From Halomonas halodenitrificans DSM 735 (GTDB taxonomy: Bacteria; Pseudomonadota; Gammaproteobacteria; Pseudomonadales; Halomonadaceae), in assembly GCF_000620045.1 (NCBI RefSeq), contig NZ_JHVH01000009.1, positions 62,001-126,000 of the forward strand: 64,000 nt of DNA, given 5' to 3'. Positions 57,032-64,000 of the stretch are shown in pieces. The translations under genes and the position numbers were made by a program. Under the pieces are notes generated by a model, which worked only from the letters and a program-made list of their open reading frames with translations, did no database searches and had not been told where the DNA came from. The first letter of the stretch is position 1; each line of letters starts with the position of its first letter.

Positions 57032-57073
57032 AGCCCCAGCCCAATGCCGATTCCTCGGCGTAGGGCTGGGGCT
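57032..57073 (+). terminator. Terminator after leuA
   Basis: AGCCCCAGCCC (57032-57042) pairs with GGGCTGGGGCT (57063-57073), followed by TGTTCTT. It is enclosed by a 13-base inverted repeat TGGAAGCTTGAAG (57009-57021) and its complement (57148-57160). Confidence 0.8.
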
Positions 57074-57184
57074 TGTTCTTCCCGGCCCCAAGCTTGAGCC
57101 CGCAAAACGGGCGTTCTTCCTGTTCCGAAGCAACCGGGAACTTCCAGCTTCAAGCTTCCAGGAGCGAAGCGACGCTCTTCCAGC

Positions 57185-58312
57185 TCAGAGTGGTGTCTTG
57201 CTGTTCTCGCCGGGAATCTCCCGGACCAGGCGGGGCATCAGGAACCCCGGCAGTTGCTCCCTGAGGCCCGCGACCAGTTCGCGGGCCTCGTCGTCTGGCA
57301 CGTCGAAGTGGGCCGCCCCTTTTACCGGGTCGAGGACATGTAGATAGTAGGGCAGTACCCCGGCCTCGAAGAGCCGTTCGGAGAGCTCGGCCAGTGCCTC
57401 GACCGAGTCGTTGACGCCGCGCAGCAGCACGCTCTGATTCAGCAGGGTCACGCCGGCCTGCTTCAGTCGTGTGCAGGCGGCGATAACGGCCTCATCGATC
57501 TCGTTGGCATGGTTGATATGCAGCACCATTACCTTCTGCAGGCGTGTGGCCTCGAGCCAGCCGAGCAGGTGGGCATCGATGCGTTCGGGGATGACCACCG
57601 GCAGGCGGGTGTGGATGCGCACGCGCTTGAGGTGTGGAATGTCCTCCAGGCGTTGGATCAACCAGGCGAGGCGACGGTCGTTGGTGGCCAGGGGGTCGCC
57701 GCCGGAGAGGATCGCCTCGGCAATGCTGGGGTCGTCACGCAGGACGTCGAGGCTGGCTTCCCACTGCGCCGTCGAGGGGGAATTCTCGGCATAGGGGAAG
57801 TGGCGCCTGAAGCAGTAACGGCAGTTTACCGCGCAGGCGGGGCTGGTGATCAGCAGCACGCGGCCGTGGTACTTGTGAATCAACCCCTTGGCCGGCGTGT
57901 GGTCGGCCTCTTCCAGCGGGTCGTCGACATAGCCGGGTGCGGACCGTGCCTCCTCGCCCAGCGGCAGCACCTGGCGCAGCAGGGGGTCGTCAGGATCGCC
58001 GCGGTGCATGCGCGCCAGGAAGGCCTCGGGCACGCGCACCTCGAAGAGCGCGTGCCCTGCCTCGGCGCCGGGGAGCCAGTGTTCGTCCAGGCCCAGGCGT
58101 CGACAGAGTTCACGGGGGTCGCGGATGGCGCCGGCCAGCTGTGCCTGCCAGGCGGGTGGCAGCACGAGTGGCGAGACTTCTTCGCTCGAGGCTGATCCGT
58201 CGACAGGCTCCCCTCTTCGACCTGTCCCCAGCGCCTCTCGTCGTGGACGGTTCTGACTGCTCTCTGTGCCTTCGTCGTGGCGCTGCAAAGGGGCGTGGCT
58301 TCGGGTTATCAT
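57185..58312 (-). CDS. epmB: EF-P beta-lysylation protein EpmB (lysine 2,3-aminomutase)
   Basis: Predicted 375-residue radical-SAM enzyme that converts (S)-alpha-lysine to (R)-beta-lysine for EF-P. The cluster motif is CAVNCRYCFRRHFPYAEN near residue 160, followed by AILSGGDPL and INHANEIDE. The first 45 residues are not found in E. coli EpmB and may be disordered or reflect a later true start. Divergent from its target gene efp, with a 118-base gap. Confidence 0.93.
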   Translation of the reverse strand: MITRSHAPLQRHDEGTESSQNRPRREALGTGRRGEPVDGSASSEEVSPLVLPPAWQAQLAGAIRDPRELCRRLGLDEHWLPGAEAGHALFEVRVPEAFLARMHRGDPDDPLLRQVLPLGEEARSAPGYVDDPLEEADHTPAKGLIHKYHGRVLLITSPACAVNCRYCFRRHFPYAENSPSTAQWEASLDVLRDDPSIAEAILSGGDPLATNDRRLAWLIQRLEDIPHLKRVRIHTRLPVVIPERIDAHLLGWLEATRLQKVMVLHINHANEIDEAVIAACTRLKQAGVTLLNQSVLLRGVNDSVEALAELSERLFEAGVLPYYLHVLDPVKGAAHFDVPDDEARELVAGLREQLPGFLMPRLVREIPGENSKTPL

Positions 58313-58430
58313 GCGCTATACCAGTCAATGCGAACGAGGCGCTGACCGTTCTGGCCTGCCTCGTCGAAAATTGTTTCCCGGCGCGTCGCGGGGTCTCCGG
58401 TGGCGCGCTCGACCATATGGATGAGTGAAG

Positions 58431-58997
58431 ATGGCGAACTATTCTACCAACGAATTCAAGGGCGGTCTGAAGGTGATGCTGGACGGCGATCCGTGCAGTA
58501 TCGTCGAGAATGAGCTCGTCAAGCCGGGCAAGGGCCAGGCCTTCAACCGCGTCAAGCTGCGCAACCTGATGACCGGGCGCGTTCTCGAGCACACCTTCAA
58601 GTCCGGTGACTCCCTGGAAGCCGCCGATGTCATGGAGCTGGAGATGGAGTACCTCTACACCGACGGTGACATGTGGTACTTCATGAAGACCGATGGCTCC
58701 TTCGAGCAGTACGCGGTCGAGAAGCGCGCCCTGGGCGACACCGGCAAGTGGCTCAAGGAGCAGGTGCCCTATACCCTGACCCTGTGGAATGACAATGCCA
58801 TCAGCGTGGCCGCGCCGAACTTCATCGAGCTCGAGGTCACCGAGACCGACCCCGGCCTCAAGGGTGATACCGCCCAGGGCGGCTCCAAGCCGGCGACGCT
58901 CTCCTCCGGCGCCGTGGTACGCGTGCCGCTCTTTATCAACGAGGGCGAGGTGTTGAAGGTGGATACGCGGACCGGCGAGTACGTCTCCCGCGCTTGA
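58431..58997 (+). CDS. efp: Elongation factor P
   Basis: Predicted 188-residue three-domain tRNA mimic that rescues ribosomes stalled on polyproline. The modified loop is KPGKGQAF with Lys34, the site of beta-lysylation. The end, [14 protein letters not shown], is the conserved C-terminal signature. ATG 58431 matches the family start; an in-frame GTG two codons earlier is also possible. The modifying enzymes lie on both sides (epmB, epmA). Confidence 0.96.
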   Translation: MANYSTNEFKGGLKVMLDGDPCSIVENELVKPGKGQAFNRVKLRNLMTGRVLEHTFKSGDSLEAADVMELEMEYLYTDGDMWYFMKTDGSFEQYAVEKRALGDTGKWLKEQVPYTLTLWNDNAISVAAPNFIELEVTETDPGLKGDTAQGGSKPATLSSGAVVRVPLFINEGEVLKVDTRTGEYVSRA

Positions 58998-59032
58998 GGT
59001 TCGGCCCTTCCTGCGCTCGCTCATATGGCGTT

Positions 59033-59092
59033 GAATCCCGAGACGGCTTGCTCATTTAGCGCTGCTAAACTCCGCCGCCTTACTCGGGATTC
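59033..59092. other. Extended inverted repeat between efp and epmA
   Basis: GAATCCCGAG (59033-59042) is the exact complement of CTCGGGATTC (59083-59092). The 40-base interior contains a second short dyad (TAGCGCTGCTA). It may be a repeat element or part of the efp 3' region. No T-run follows. Confidence 0.5.
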
Positions 59093-59142
59093 GCCTTGTC
59101 TGAGCATCGCTCGGAGAGGGCGTTAGCTAGGTTGTTACCGGC

Positions 59143-59169
59143 AAGGCCACGCTCATTTGGCGTGGCCTT
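59143..59169 (+). terminator. Terminator-like hairpin before epmA
   Basis: AAGGCCACGC (59143-59152) pairs perfectly with GCGTGGCCTT (59160-59169) across a 7-base loop. Only a weak T-rich tail (CGTCATT) follows, just 22 bases before the epmA start, so it may attenuate efp transcription or shape the epmA leader. Confidence 0.6.
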
Positions 59170-59190
59170 CGTCATTGTGGAGGAGATGTG

Positions 59191-60165
59191 ATGGCCGTCG
59201 ACTGGCAGCCCACGGCGACGATCGCCACCCTGCGCCAGCGTGCGCGGTGCTTCGCCCTGGTGCGGGCCTTCTTCGCCGAGCGCGATGTGTGGGAAGTGGA
59301 AACCCCGGTGCTCGGCCATGGTGGCAGCACCGAGGTGCATCTCGCTTCCCTCTCGACCGAGGCAATCACCTCGGCGGGGCGGGAACGGCTGTGGCTGCAG
59401 ACCTCGCCGGAGTTCGCCATGAAGCGCCTGCTGGCCGCCGGCAGCGGGCCGATCTTCCAGCTGGCGCGAAGCTTCCGCGATGGCGAGGTGGGGCGCCGTC
59501 ATAATCTCGAGTTCACCATGCTGGAATGGTACCGCCCGGGCTTCGGCCTCGAGGCGTTGATCGAGGAGACCGCCGCGCTGGTGACCCGGGTGCTGGATCG
59601 TGACCCCGGGCCGCTGCGTCGGCGCCGCTACCGTGAGCTCTTCCGTGAGGCGCTGGGCATCGACCCCTTCACGGAGCCCCTGGAGGCACTGCGCCGGTTG
59701 GCCGGCGAACGGGGCGGGCTCTCGATGGCCGACAGCGATCGCGACGGCTGCCTGGATCTGCTGATGAGCTTCGTCATCGAACCGACGCTGGGACGCGACG
59801 GCCTCGATGCGGTGGTCGATTATCCCGCCAGCCAGGCCGCCCTGGCGCGCCATCATCGTGACCCCGAGGATGGCGCGCGAGTCGCCTCGCGCTTCGAGCT
59901 CTATCTCGATGGGGTGGAGCTGGCCAACGGCTACGATGAGCTTACTGATGCCGTCGAGCAGCGCGTGCGCTTCACCGAGGACAATCTCGCCCGGCGTGAG
60001 CTGGGCCTGCCCGAGGTCGACGTCGACGCCCGCCTGCTGGCGGCCCTGGAGAGCGGCCTGCCCGAAGGCAGCGGTGTGGCCCTGGGTCTCGACCGCCTTA
60101 TCCAGCTGGCGCTGAGCAAGGAGAGTGTCGCCGAGGTAATAGCCTTCGCCACCCCGCGCTGTTAG
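59191..60165 (+). CDS. epmA: EF-P lysine ligase EpmA (GenX/PoxA)
   Basis: Predicted 324-residue lysyl-tRNA-synthetase-like enzyme lacking the anticodon-binding domain; it attaches beta-lysine to Lys34 of EF-P. Class II motifs are visible: motif 2 [20 protein letters not shown] near residue 100 (in part) and motif 3 [16 protein letters not shown] near the end. GGAGGAG lies five bases before ATG 59191; GTG 59188 is less well spaced. Its stop overlaps the psd stop on the other strand. Confidence 0.94.
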   Translation: MAVDWQPTATIATLRQRARCFALVRAFFAERDVWEVETPVLGHGGSTEVHLASLSTEAITSAGRERLWLQTSPEFAMKRLLAAGSGPIFQLARSFRDGEVGRRHNLEFTMLEWYRPGFGLEALIEETAALVTRVLDRDPGPLRRRRYRELFREALGIDPFTEPLEALRRLAGERGGLSMADSDRDGCLDLLMSFVIEPTLGRDGLDAVVDYPASQAALARHHRDPEDGARVASRFELYLDGVELANGYDELTDAVEQRVRFTEDNLARRELGLPEVDVDARLLAALESGLPEGSGVALGLDRLIQLALSKESVAEVIAFATPRC

Positions 60166-60998
60166 GGACTGATCAGCGACTCTCCCATCTGCACCTTGGC
60201 GCCAGGCTCGAGCCTCTCGGCGAAGGTGACCGGCTCACTGAGCGCCATCACCACAGTGGAGCCGAGCTTGAAACGGCCCATTTCCTGGCCCTTCTCCAGA
60301 CGCACCGGCGCATCGAAGCGCATGCGCTGTACCCCGCCCCGGGGCAGAGGGGTGATCTGGCCGGCCCACACCGTTTCGATGGCGGCGACGATCATGGCGC
60401 CCACCAGTACCATGGCCATGGGGCCGTGCTCGGTATCGAAGTGGCATACCAGGCGCTCGTTGCGGGCGAAGAGTCCCGGCACATGCTCGGTGGTGGCGGC
60501 ATTGACCGAGAACAGCCGGCCCGGCACGTAGACCATTTCGGTCAGGGTGCCGGCGACGGGCATATGTACCCGGTGATAGTCGCTGGGTGACAGGTAGATG
60601 GTGGCGAAACTGCCGCCGAGATAGCGAGTCGCGGCCTCGGTATCGCCGCCCAGCAGCGCCTCGGCGGAGAAACGATGCCCCTTGGCCTGGAGCAGCTGGC
60701 CCGCCTCGATGGCCCCGAACTGTGACAGGCGACCGTCGGCGGGGCTGACCACACCCGCGCCGATGGGGCGTGCCTCGGCCTTCAGCGCCCGGGTAAAGAA
60801 GTCGTTGAAGGTGGCATAGGCGGTCGGGTCGGGCTCGGCGGCCTCGGCCATGTCCACCCCGAAGCGGCGGATAAAGGCGCGGACCAGGGTGTTCTTGAGG
60901 GCGGGCTGGCGGCACTCGGCCAGGTGCCCCACCAGCCGCGACAGCAGATGGTGGGGCAGGGGGTACTGGATCAAGGCAAATAGCTTGGCTAGGGACAA
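60162..60998 (-). CDS. psd: Phosphatidylserine decarboxylase
   Basis: Predicted 278-residue proenzyme that makes phosphatidylethanolamine at the inner membrane. Self-cleavage at the KLGST motif near residue 248 would yield the pyruvoyl alpha chain. Other marks are [24 protein letters not shown] and [17 protein letters not shown] 60998 with GGAGA nine bases ahead is preferred. The frame stays open to 61100, but that extension is encoded by a palindromic repeat and does not match the family. Confidence 0.92.
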   Translation of the reverse strand: MSLAKLFALIQYPLPHHLLSRLVGHLAECRQPALKNTLVRAFIRRFGVDMAEAAEPDPTAYATFNDFFTRALKAEARPIGAGVVSPADGRLSQFGAIEAGQLLQAKGHRFSAEALLGGDTEAATRYLGGSFATIYLSPSDYHRVHMPVAGTLTEMVYVPGRLFSVNAATTEHVPGLFARNERLVCHFDTEHGPMAMVLVGAMIVAAIETVWAGQITPLPRGGVQRMRFDAPVRLEKGQEMGRFKLGSTVVMALSEPVTFAERLEPGAKVQMGESLISP

Positions 60999-61046
60999 GG
61001 CAGGTTGTCTCCGAGGTGAATCGAGTTGGCTGTATCCGAGTCGTCT

Positions 61047-61088
61047 CCTTGGGGTCAGACCCCATACCGCCGGGGTCTGACCCCAAGG
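61047..61088. repeat. Inverted pair of GGGGTCAGACCCC palindromes upstream of psd
   Basis: CCTTGGGGTCAGACCCC (61047-61063) is the exact reverse complement of 61072-61088, with an 8-base loop. Same family as the pair after parE. It lies in the promoter-side region of psd and reads open in the psd frame, inviting a wrong start call. Confidence 0.85.
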
Positions 61089-61153
61089 GGGCTTCCCCAA
61101 GGGGCTTGTTTGCGTACAGCGTATGGCTTACAGCGCCGGGCGCGGCCCGGTTC

Positions 61154-61987
61154 TTACGGCTTTTCGATGGGAGTGTCGTCGCGGTTGCCCCATTCCTTCC
61201 AGGAGCCGGCATAGCCGCGGATCTTCTCGAAGCCCAGCGCCTTGCCTACCAGCCAGGTGAGGCCGCTGCGGTGATGGCTCTGACAGTGGGTGGCCACTTC
61301 CATGTCCGGGGTCAGGCCCAGGGCTTCGAGCTCGGTAATCAGCTCCGCATAGTCGCGCAATCGCAGGCCGTGGTCGGGGTCCATGGCCTGGGTCCACTCC
61401 AGGTTGACGGCCCCGGGAATATGGCCGAGGTGCTTGTTCTGCCCCTTCTCGCCGCGGTATTCCGCAGGCGAGCGGGCGTCCCACACCGCGAAACCCTTCT
61501 CGCCGAGGCGCTCGGCGATCTCGTCGTATTCGATCAGGACCTCGGGGGCGAGGATCTCGGCCTGGTAGTCGCTGGGCGTGGGGCTACGGGCTTCGGTGGA
61601 GACTGGCTGGTTCGACGCACGCCAGGCGTGGATGCCGCCGTTGAGGTAGGAGTAGCGGGTGTGGCCGATAAGCTCCAGGGTCCACAGCAGTCGGCCCGCC
61701 CAGCCGCCACCCTCGTCGTCGTAGGCCACCACGTGGACGTCACGCGTCAGGCCCAGTTCGCTGAACAGCGCCGAGAGCTGCTCGACGCTGGGCTCCTGAC
61801 TCGGGACCTCACCCTCCCCACGCATCAGACGGCCCTTGTCGAGGAAGGTGGCGCCGGGCACATGGCCCTCGGCATGGCTCTCGGCGCGCATGGGCACGTC
61901 GATGATCAGCAATGACGGGTCGTCCAGATGCTCGGCGAGTTGCTCCGGTTCGACGATCAGCGGCAGCAGGTTGGCTTCGGAACTCAT
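61154..61987 (-). CDS. Two-domain sulfurtransferase (RhdA-like rhodanese)
   Basis: Predicted 277-residue cytoplasmic protein with an inactive N-terminal and an active C-terminal rhodanese domain. The catalytic Cys is in THCQSHHRSGL, like the CQTHHR loop of Azotobacter RhdA rather than the MST-type CGSGVT. Likely a thiosulfate:acceptor sulfurtransferase; the in vivo acceptor is not evident. AAAGGAG precedes ATG 61987. The psd-rhdA-rsgA-orn neighbourhood is conserved in Pseudomonas. Confidence 0.9.
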   Translation of the reverse strand: MSSEANLLPLIVEPEQLAEHLDDPSLLIIDVPMRAESHAEGHVPGATFLDKGRLMRGEGEVPSQEPSVEQLSALFSELGLTRDVHVVAYDDEGGGWAGRLLWTLELIGHTRYSYLNGGIHAWRASNQPVSTEARSPTPSDYQAEILAPEVLIEYDEIAERLGEKGFAVWDARSPAEYRGEKGQNKHLGHIPGAVNLEWTQAMDPDHGLRLRDYAELITELEALGLTPDMEVATHCQSHHRSGLTWLVGKALGFEKIRGYAGSWKEWGNRDDTPIEKP

Positions 61988-62013
61988 GGGACTCTCCTTT
62001 GTGACGGGTCCAT

Positions 62014-63048
62014 TCACCTCACTTCCAGCGAATCGAGGATGCGCCGATAGCTGGCGAATCGCTCGGGATGAATCTCTTCGCGCTCCACCGCGGCCAGCAG
62101 GGCACAGCCGGGCTCCAGGCGGTGGCGACAGTCGCGAAAGCGACACTGTCCGATATAGGGGCGGAATTCGACGAATCCCTCGGTGACCTGCTGTTCATCC
62201 AGGTGGCCGAGGCCGAACTCGCGAATGCCCGGGGAATCGATCAGCTCGGCGCCCTCGGCGGCCGGCAGCCGGTAGAGCCGCGCGGTGGTGGTGGTGTGTG
62301 TGCCCTTGCGAGAATCCTTCGACAACGCCCCGATGCGGAGTTCCTCATCGGGCAGCAGGCGGTCGATCAACGACGACTTGCCCACGCCGCTCTGGCCGAC
62401 GAACACCGAGGTTCGACCGGCCAGCCGCGCCAGCAGGGTTGCCAGGCCATCCTCGCAAGAGGTGGACGTGGTGACCACCGGATAGCCCAGCGCCGCATAG
62501 CGCTGCAGCAGTGTCTTCAGTTCGCCGCCGTCATCGGGCAGCAGGTCGACCTTGTTGAGCACCAGCACCGGGGCGATGCCGGTGGCCTCGGCGGCCACCA
62601 GGTAGCGGTCGATCAGGTTGGCGTGGGGCTCGGGCTCCACCGCGAAGACAATCAGGATCTGATCGATATTGGCCGCCACCGGCTTGAGCTGGTGACGGGC
62701 GTCGGGGCGCTCGAGCACGCTTTCACGCTCGCCGCGGGCGACCACCACGCCCTCCACGATATGGCCCTCGGCATCGGTCCTGCCGCGCCAGACGACCCGG
62801 TCGCCGGTGACCAGGCCTTCGAGGTTGGCGCGCAGGTGGCAGCGCACCGACTCACCGTCGACGTCCGAGCGAACGTCCAGGGTGCGGCCGAAGTGGGCCA
62901 TGACCCGACCCGGCTGTTCGGCGCCGTAGTCGCCCGCGGCGAGCAGCACCTCTTCCTGGACGTCGTGGCGGGTGGCGCGCTCGGCGCGCTCGGCCTGGAC
63001 CTTCTCGATACGCCAGCGCTGCTGGCGGCTCAACTTGCGTTTGCTCAT
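62014..63048 (-). CDS. rsgA: Ribosome small subunit-dependent GTPase RsgA
   Basis: Predicted 344-residue circularly permuted GTPase that helps 30S maturation. An OB-fold (about 40-120) is followed by G4 VLNKVDLL, then G1 [11 protein letters not shown] and G3 [10 protein letters not shown] in permuted order. A C-terminal zinc knuckle has C-x5-C-x-H-x5-C style residues in [16 protein letters not shown]. Divergent from orn. Confidence 0.95.
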   Translation of the reverse strand: MSKRKLSRQQRWRIEKVQAERAERATRHDVQEEVLLAAGDYGAEQPGRVMAHFGRTLDVRSDVDGESVRCHLRANLEGLVTGDRVVWRGRTDAEGHIVEGVVVARGERESVLERPDARHQLKPVAANIDQILIVFAVEPEPHANLIDRYLVAAEATGIAPVLVLNKVDLLPDDGGELKTLLQRYAALGYPVVTTSTSCEDGLATLLARLAGRTSVFVGQSGVGKSSLIDRLLPDEELRIGALSKDSRKGTHTTTTARLYRLPAAEGAELIDSPGIREFGLGHLDEQQVTEGFVEFRPYIGQCRFRDCRHRLEPGCALLAAVEREEIHPERFASYRRILDSLEVR

Positions 63049-63064
63049 GGGACCCTAATGCTCG

Positions 63065-63084
63065 GTACAATACCGGCATTGTAC
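63065..63084. promoter_or_regulatory. Palindrome with divergent TACAAT boxes between rsgA and orn
   Basis: GTACAAT-ACCGGC-ATTGTAC is a perfect 7-base inverted repeat. Each arm reads TACAAT on one strand, a five-of-six match to the -10 consensus, so it may hold two overlapping, divergent promoters or a shared operator. Matching -35 boxes are not clear. Confidence 0.4.
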
Positions 63085-63144
63085 TCATCCATCATGCCGG
63101 CTGTCGCGACGTTGCGATCCGGCCCCCGCAGGAGAAGGCTAACC

Positions 63145-63750
63145 ATGAGCGTGAAGGCGTCAGCGAAAGGCGACAAGCAGGATCCCCGAAGGCAGCGTCT
63201 GGTCTGGATCGATCTGGAGATGACCGGCCTCGACCCGAACAAGGAGCGGATCATCGAGGTGGCCACCCTGGTGACCGATGCCGAGCTCAATACGATCGCC
63301 GAAGGGCCGGTGATCGCCGTCAAACAGCCCAACAGCCTGCTCGACGCCATGGATGAGTGGTGTACCCGCACCCACGGCGAATCGGGGCTGACCGCGCGAG
63401 TGCAGGCGAGCGATATGGATACCGCCGAGGCCGAGCGGCGCACCCTGGCGTTCCTGCAGGAACACGTCGAGCCCGGTACATCGCCGATGTGCGGCAACAG
63501 CATCCACCAGGACCGCCGCTTCCTGGAGCGGGAAATGCCCGAGCTGCTGGCGTTCTTCCACTACCGCAACCTGGATGTCTCCACCCTCAAGGAGCTGGCC
63601 AAGCGCTGGAATCCCGGTGCCCTGGCGGGCTTCAGGAAGCGCAACGTGCACCTGGCCATGGACGATATCAAGGAGTCCATCGCCGAGCTGAGCCACTATC
63701 GCAATACCTTTTTGCGTCTGCCGGGGCAGCAGGGCGACGAGGAGGAGTAG
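63145..63750 (+). CDS. orn: Oligoribonuclease
   Basis: Predicted 201-residue DEDDh 3'-5' exoribonuclease that degrades short RNAs and pGpG. Motif I is [10 protein letters not shown], motif II is in [14 protein letters not shown], and motif III is [10 protein letters not shown]. An extra 16-residue hydrophilic start precedes the family core. GGAGAAGG precedes ATG 63145; the open frame upstream covers rsgA and is a shadow. Confidence 0.95.
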   Translation: MSVKASAKGDKQDPRRQRLVWIDLEMTGLDPNKERIIEVATLVTDAELNTIAEGPVIAVKQPNSLLDAMDEWCTRTHGESGLTARVQASDMDTAEAERRTLAFLQEHVEPGTSPMCGNSIHQDRRFLEREMPELLAFFHYRNLDVSTLKELAKRWNPGALAGFRKRNVHLAMDDIKESIAELSHYRNTFLRLPGQQGDEEE

Positions 63751-64000
63751 CCGGGCTTCGCCCGGAGCTGGATGACCGCCATTTCGCCCCTGGAAGCGAG
63801 AAGCTTGAAGAAAAAGCTTGATACCAGGGGTGGCGAGTTCATGCTCCCTGATGTGGCCCAGAAAACTGTTACCTTACTCAGCAACCTGTCTGAATACCTC
63901 ATCGGGCATCCTGGCCTTCTGGTAAGGCTTATGTACTCTCGCCTGCGACAAGCACAAAACCTACGTCATGCTGTCGACGTGTGACTCGCTTGCCTTCCAA
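63751..64000 (+). other. Non-coding tail of the window with AAGCTTGA repeats
   Basis: After orn a small GGGCTTCGCCC-type hairpin and two AAGCTTGA units (about 63800-63830) occur, as after parC and leuA. The rest, to the window edge, has lower GC than its surroundings. A 47-codon frame (63841-63984) has no visible ribosome site or recognised family, so I do not call a gene. Confidence 0.5.

Noticed and set aside
61154-63048. Lost motA-motB between the sulfurtransferase and rsgA genes
   Set aside because: Pseudomonas has motAB here, but absence at this position does not show loss; flagellar genes may lie elsewhere.

Overview
The window looks like chromosomal DNA of a high-GC, salt-adapted gammaproteobacterium, most likely Halomonas or a close relative (Halomonadaceae). 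This is inferred from three things: the gene order of the housekeeping blocks, which matches two well-known Pseudomonas-type neighbourhoods; very acidic exported proteins and porins; and many short intergenic palindromes. No species can be fixed from the sequence alone. Nearly all genes are intact and ordinary. The accessory content is an inositol catabolism locus and a small insertion-sequence scar next to a tRNA gene.

Layout. 1-4.5 kb: tail of an unrecognised gene, a tandem palindrome array and a two-gene RND efflux system on the minus strand. 4.7-14.1 kb: malate dehydrogenase, then a conserved block of HAD phosphatase (minus), rppH, ptsP, NRDE protein (minus), TauE/SafE permease, lgt, thyA and folA. 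14.1-19.3 kb: a coiled-coil/ProQ-domain protein, an acidic porin, a secreted protein with two homologous domains, and a DcaP-like porin with an FNR-type box upstream. 19.6-35.1 kb: the inositol locus. iolB, iolG and an RpiR-type regulator run leftward; an ABC importer, two extra oxidoreductases, a PhyH-type dioxygenase, iolC (fused to DUF2090), iolD, iolE and the semialdehyde dehydrogenase run rightward. Two GGAA-N6-TTCC type operators lie between the two arms. 35.1-36.1 kb: remnants of an IS3-family and an IS1380-family element, then tRNA-Arg(CCU). 36.2-46.0 kb: RNA modification and stress genes (cmoM, rsmC, greB, cmoB, cmoA), a DUF2442/DUF4160 pair, nudF-DUF1249-cpdA, an App1-type phosphatase and a membrane zinc peptidase. 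46.1-64 kb: pgi, yqiA, parE, parC, serB, a voltage-gated cation channel, leuA with a leucine attenuator, the EF-P module (epmB, efp, epmA), psd, a RhdA-like sulfurtransferase, rsgA and orn.

How the genes work together. The inositol genes encode the whole route from imported myo-inositol to acetyl-CoA plus dihydroxyacetone phosphate: IolG, IolE, IolD, IolB, IolC kinase, the DUF2090 aldolase domain and MmsA/IolA. The three Cmo enzymes complete wobble-uridine cmo5U/mcmo5U synthesis. The efp/epmA/epmB set makes lysylated EF-P. parC and parE give topoisomerase IV.

Most notable: the iol operators; the unexplained dioxygenase in the iol operon; the coiled-coil ProQ protein with an REP-like palindrome inside its coding frame; a 16-residue leu leader peptide with four CUA codons; a channel whose selectivity filter carries extra acidic residues; and several families of palindromic or heptameric repeats, one linked to duplication of the parE 3' end.
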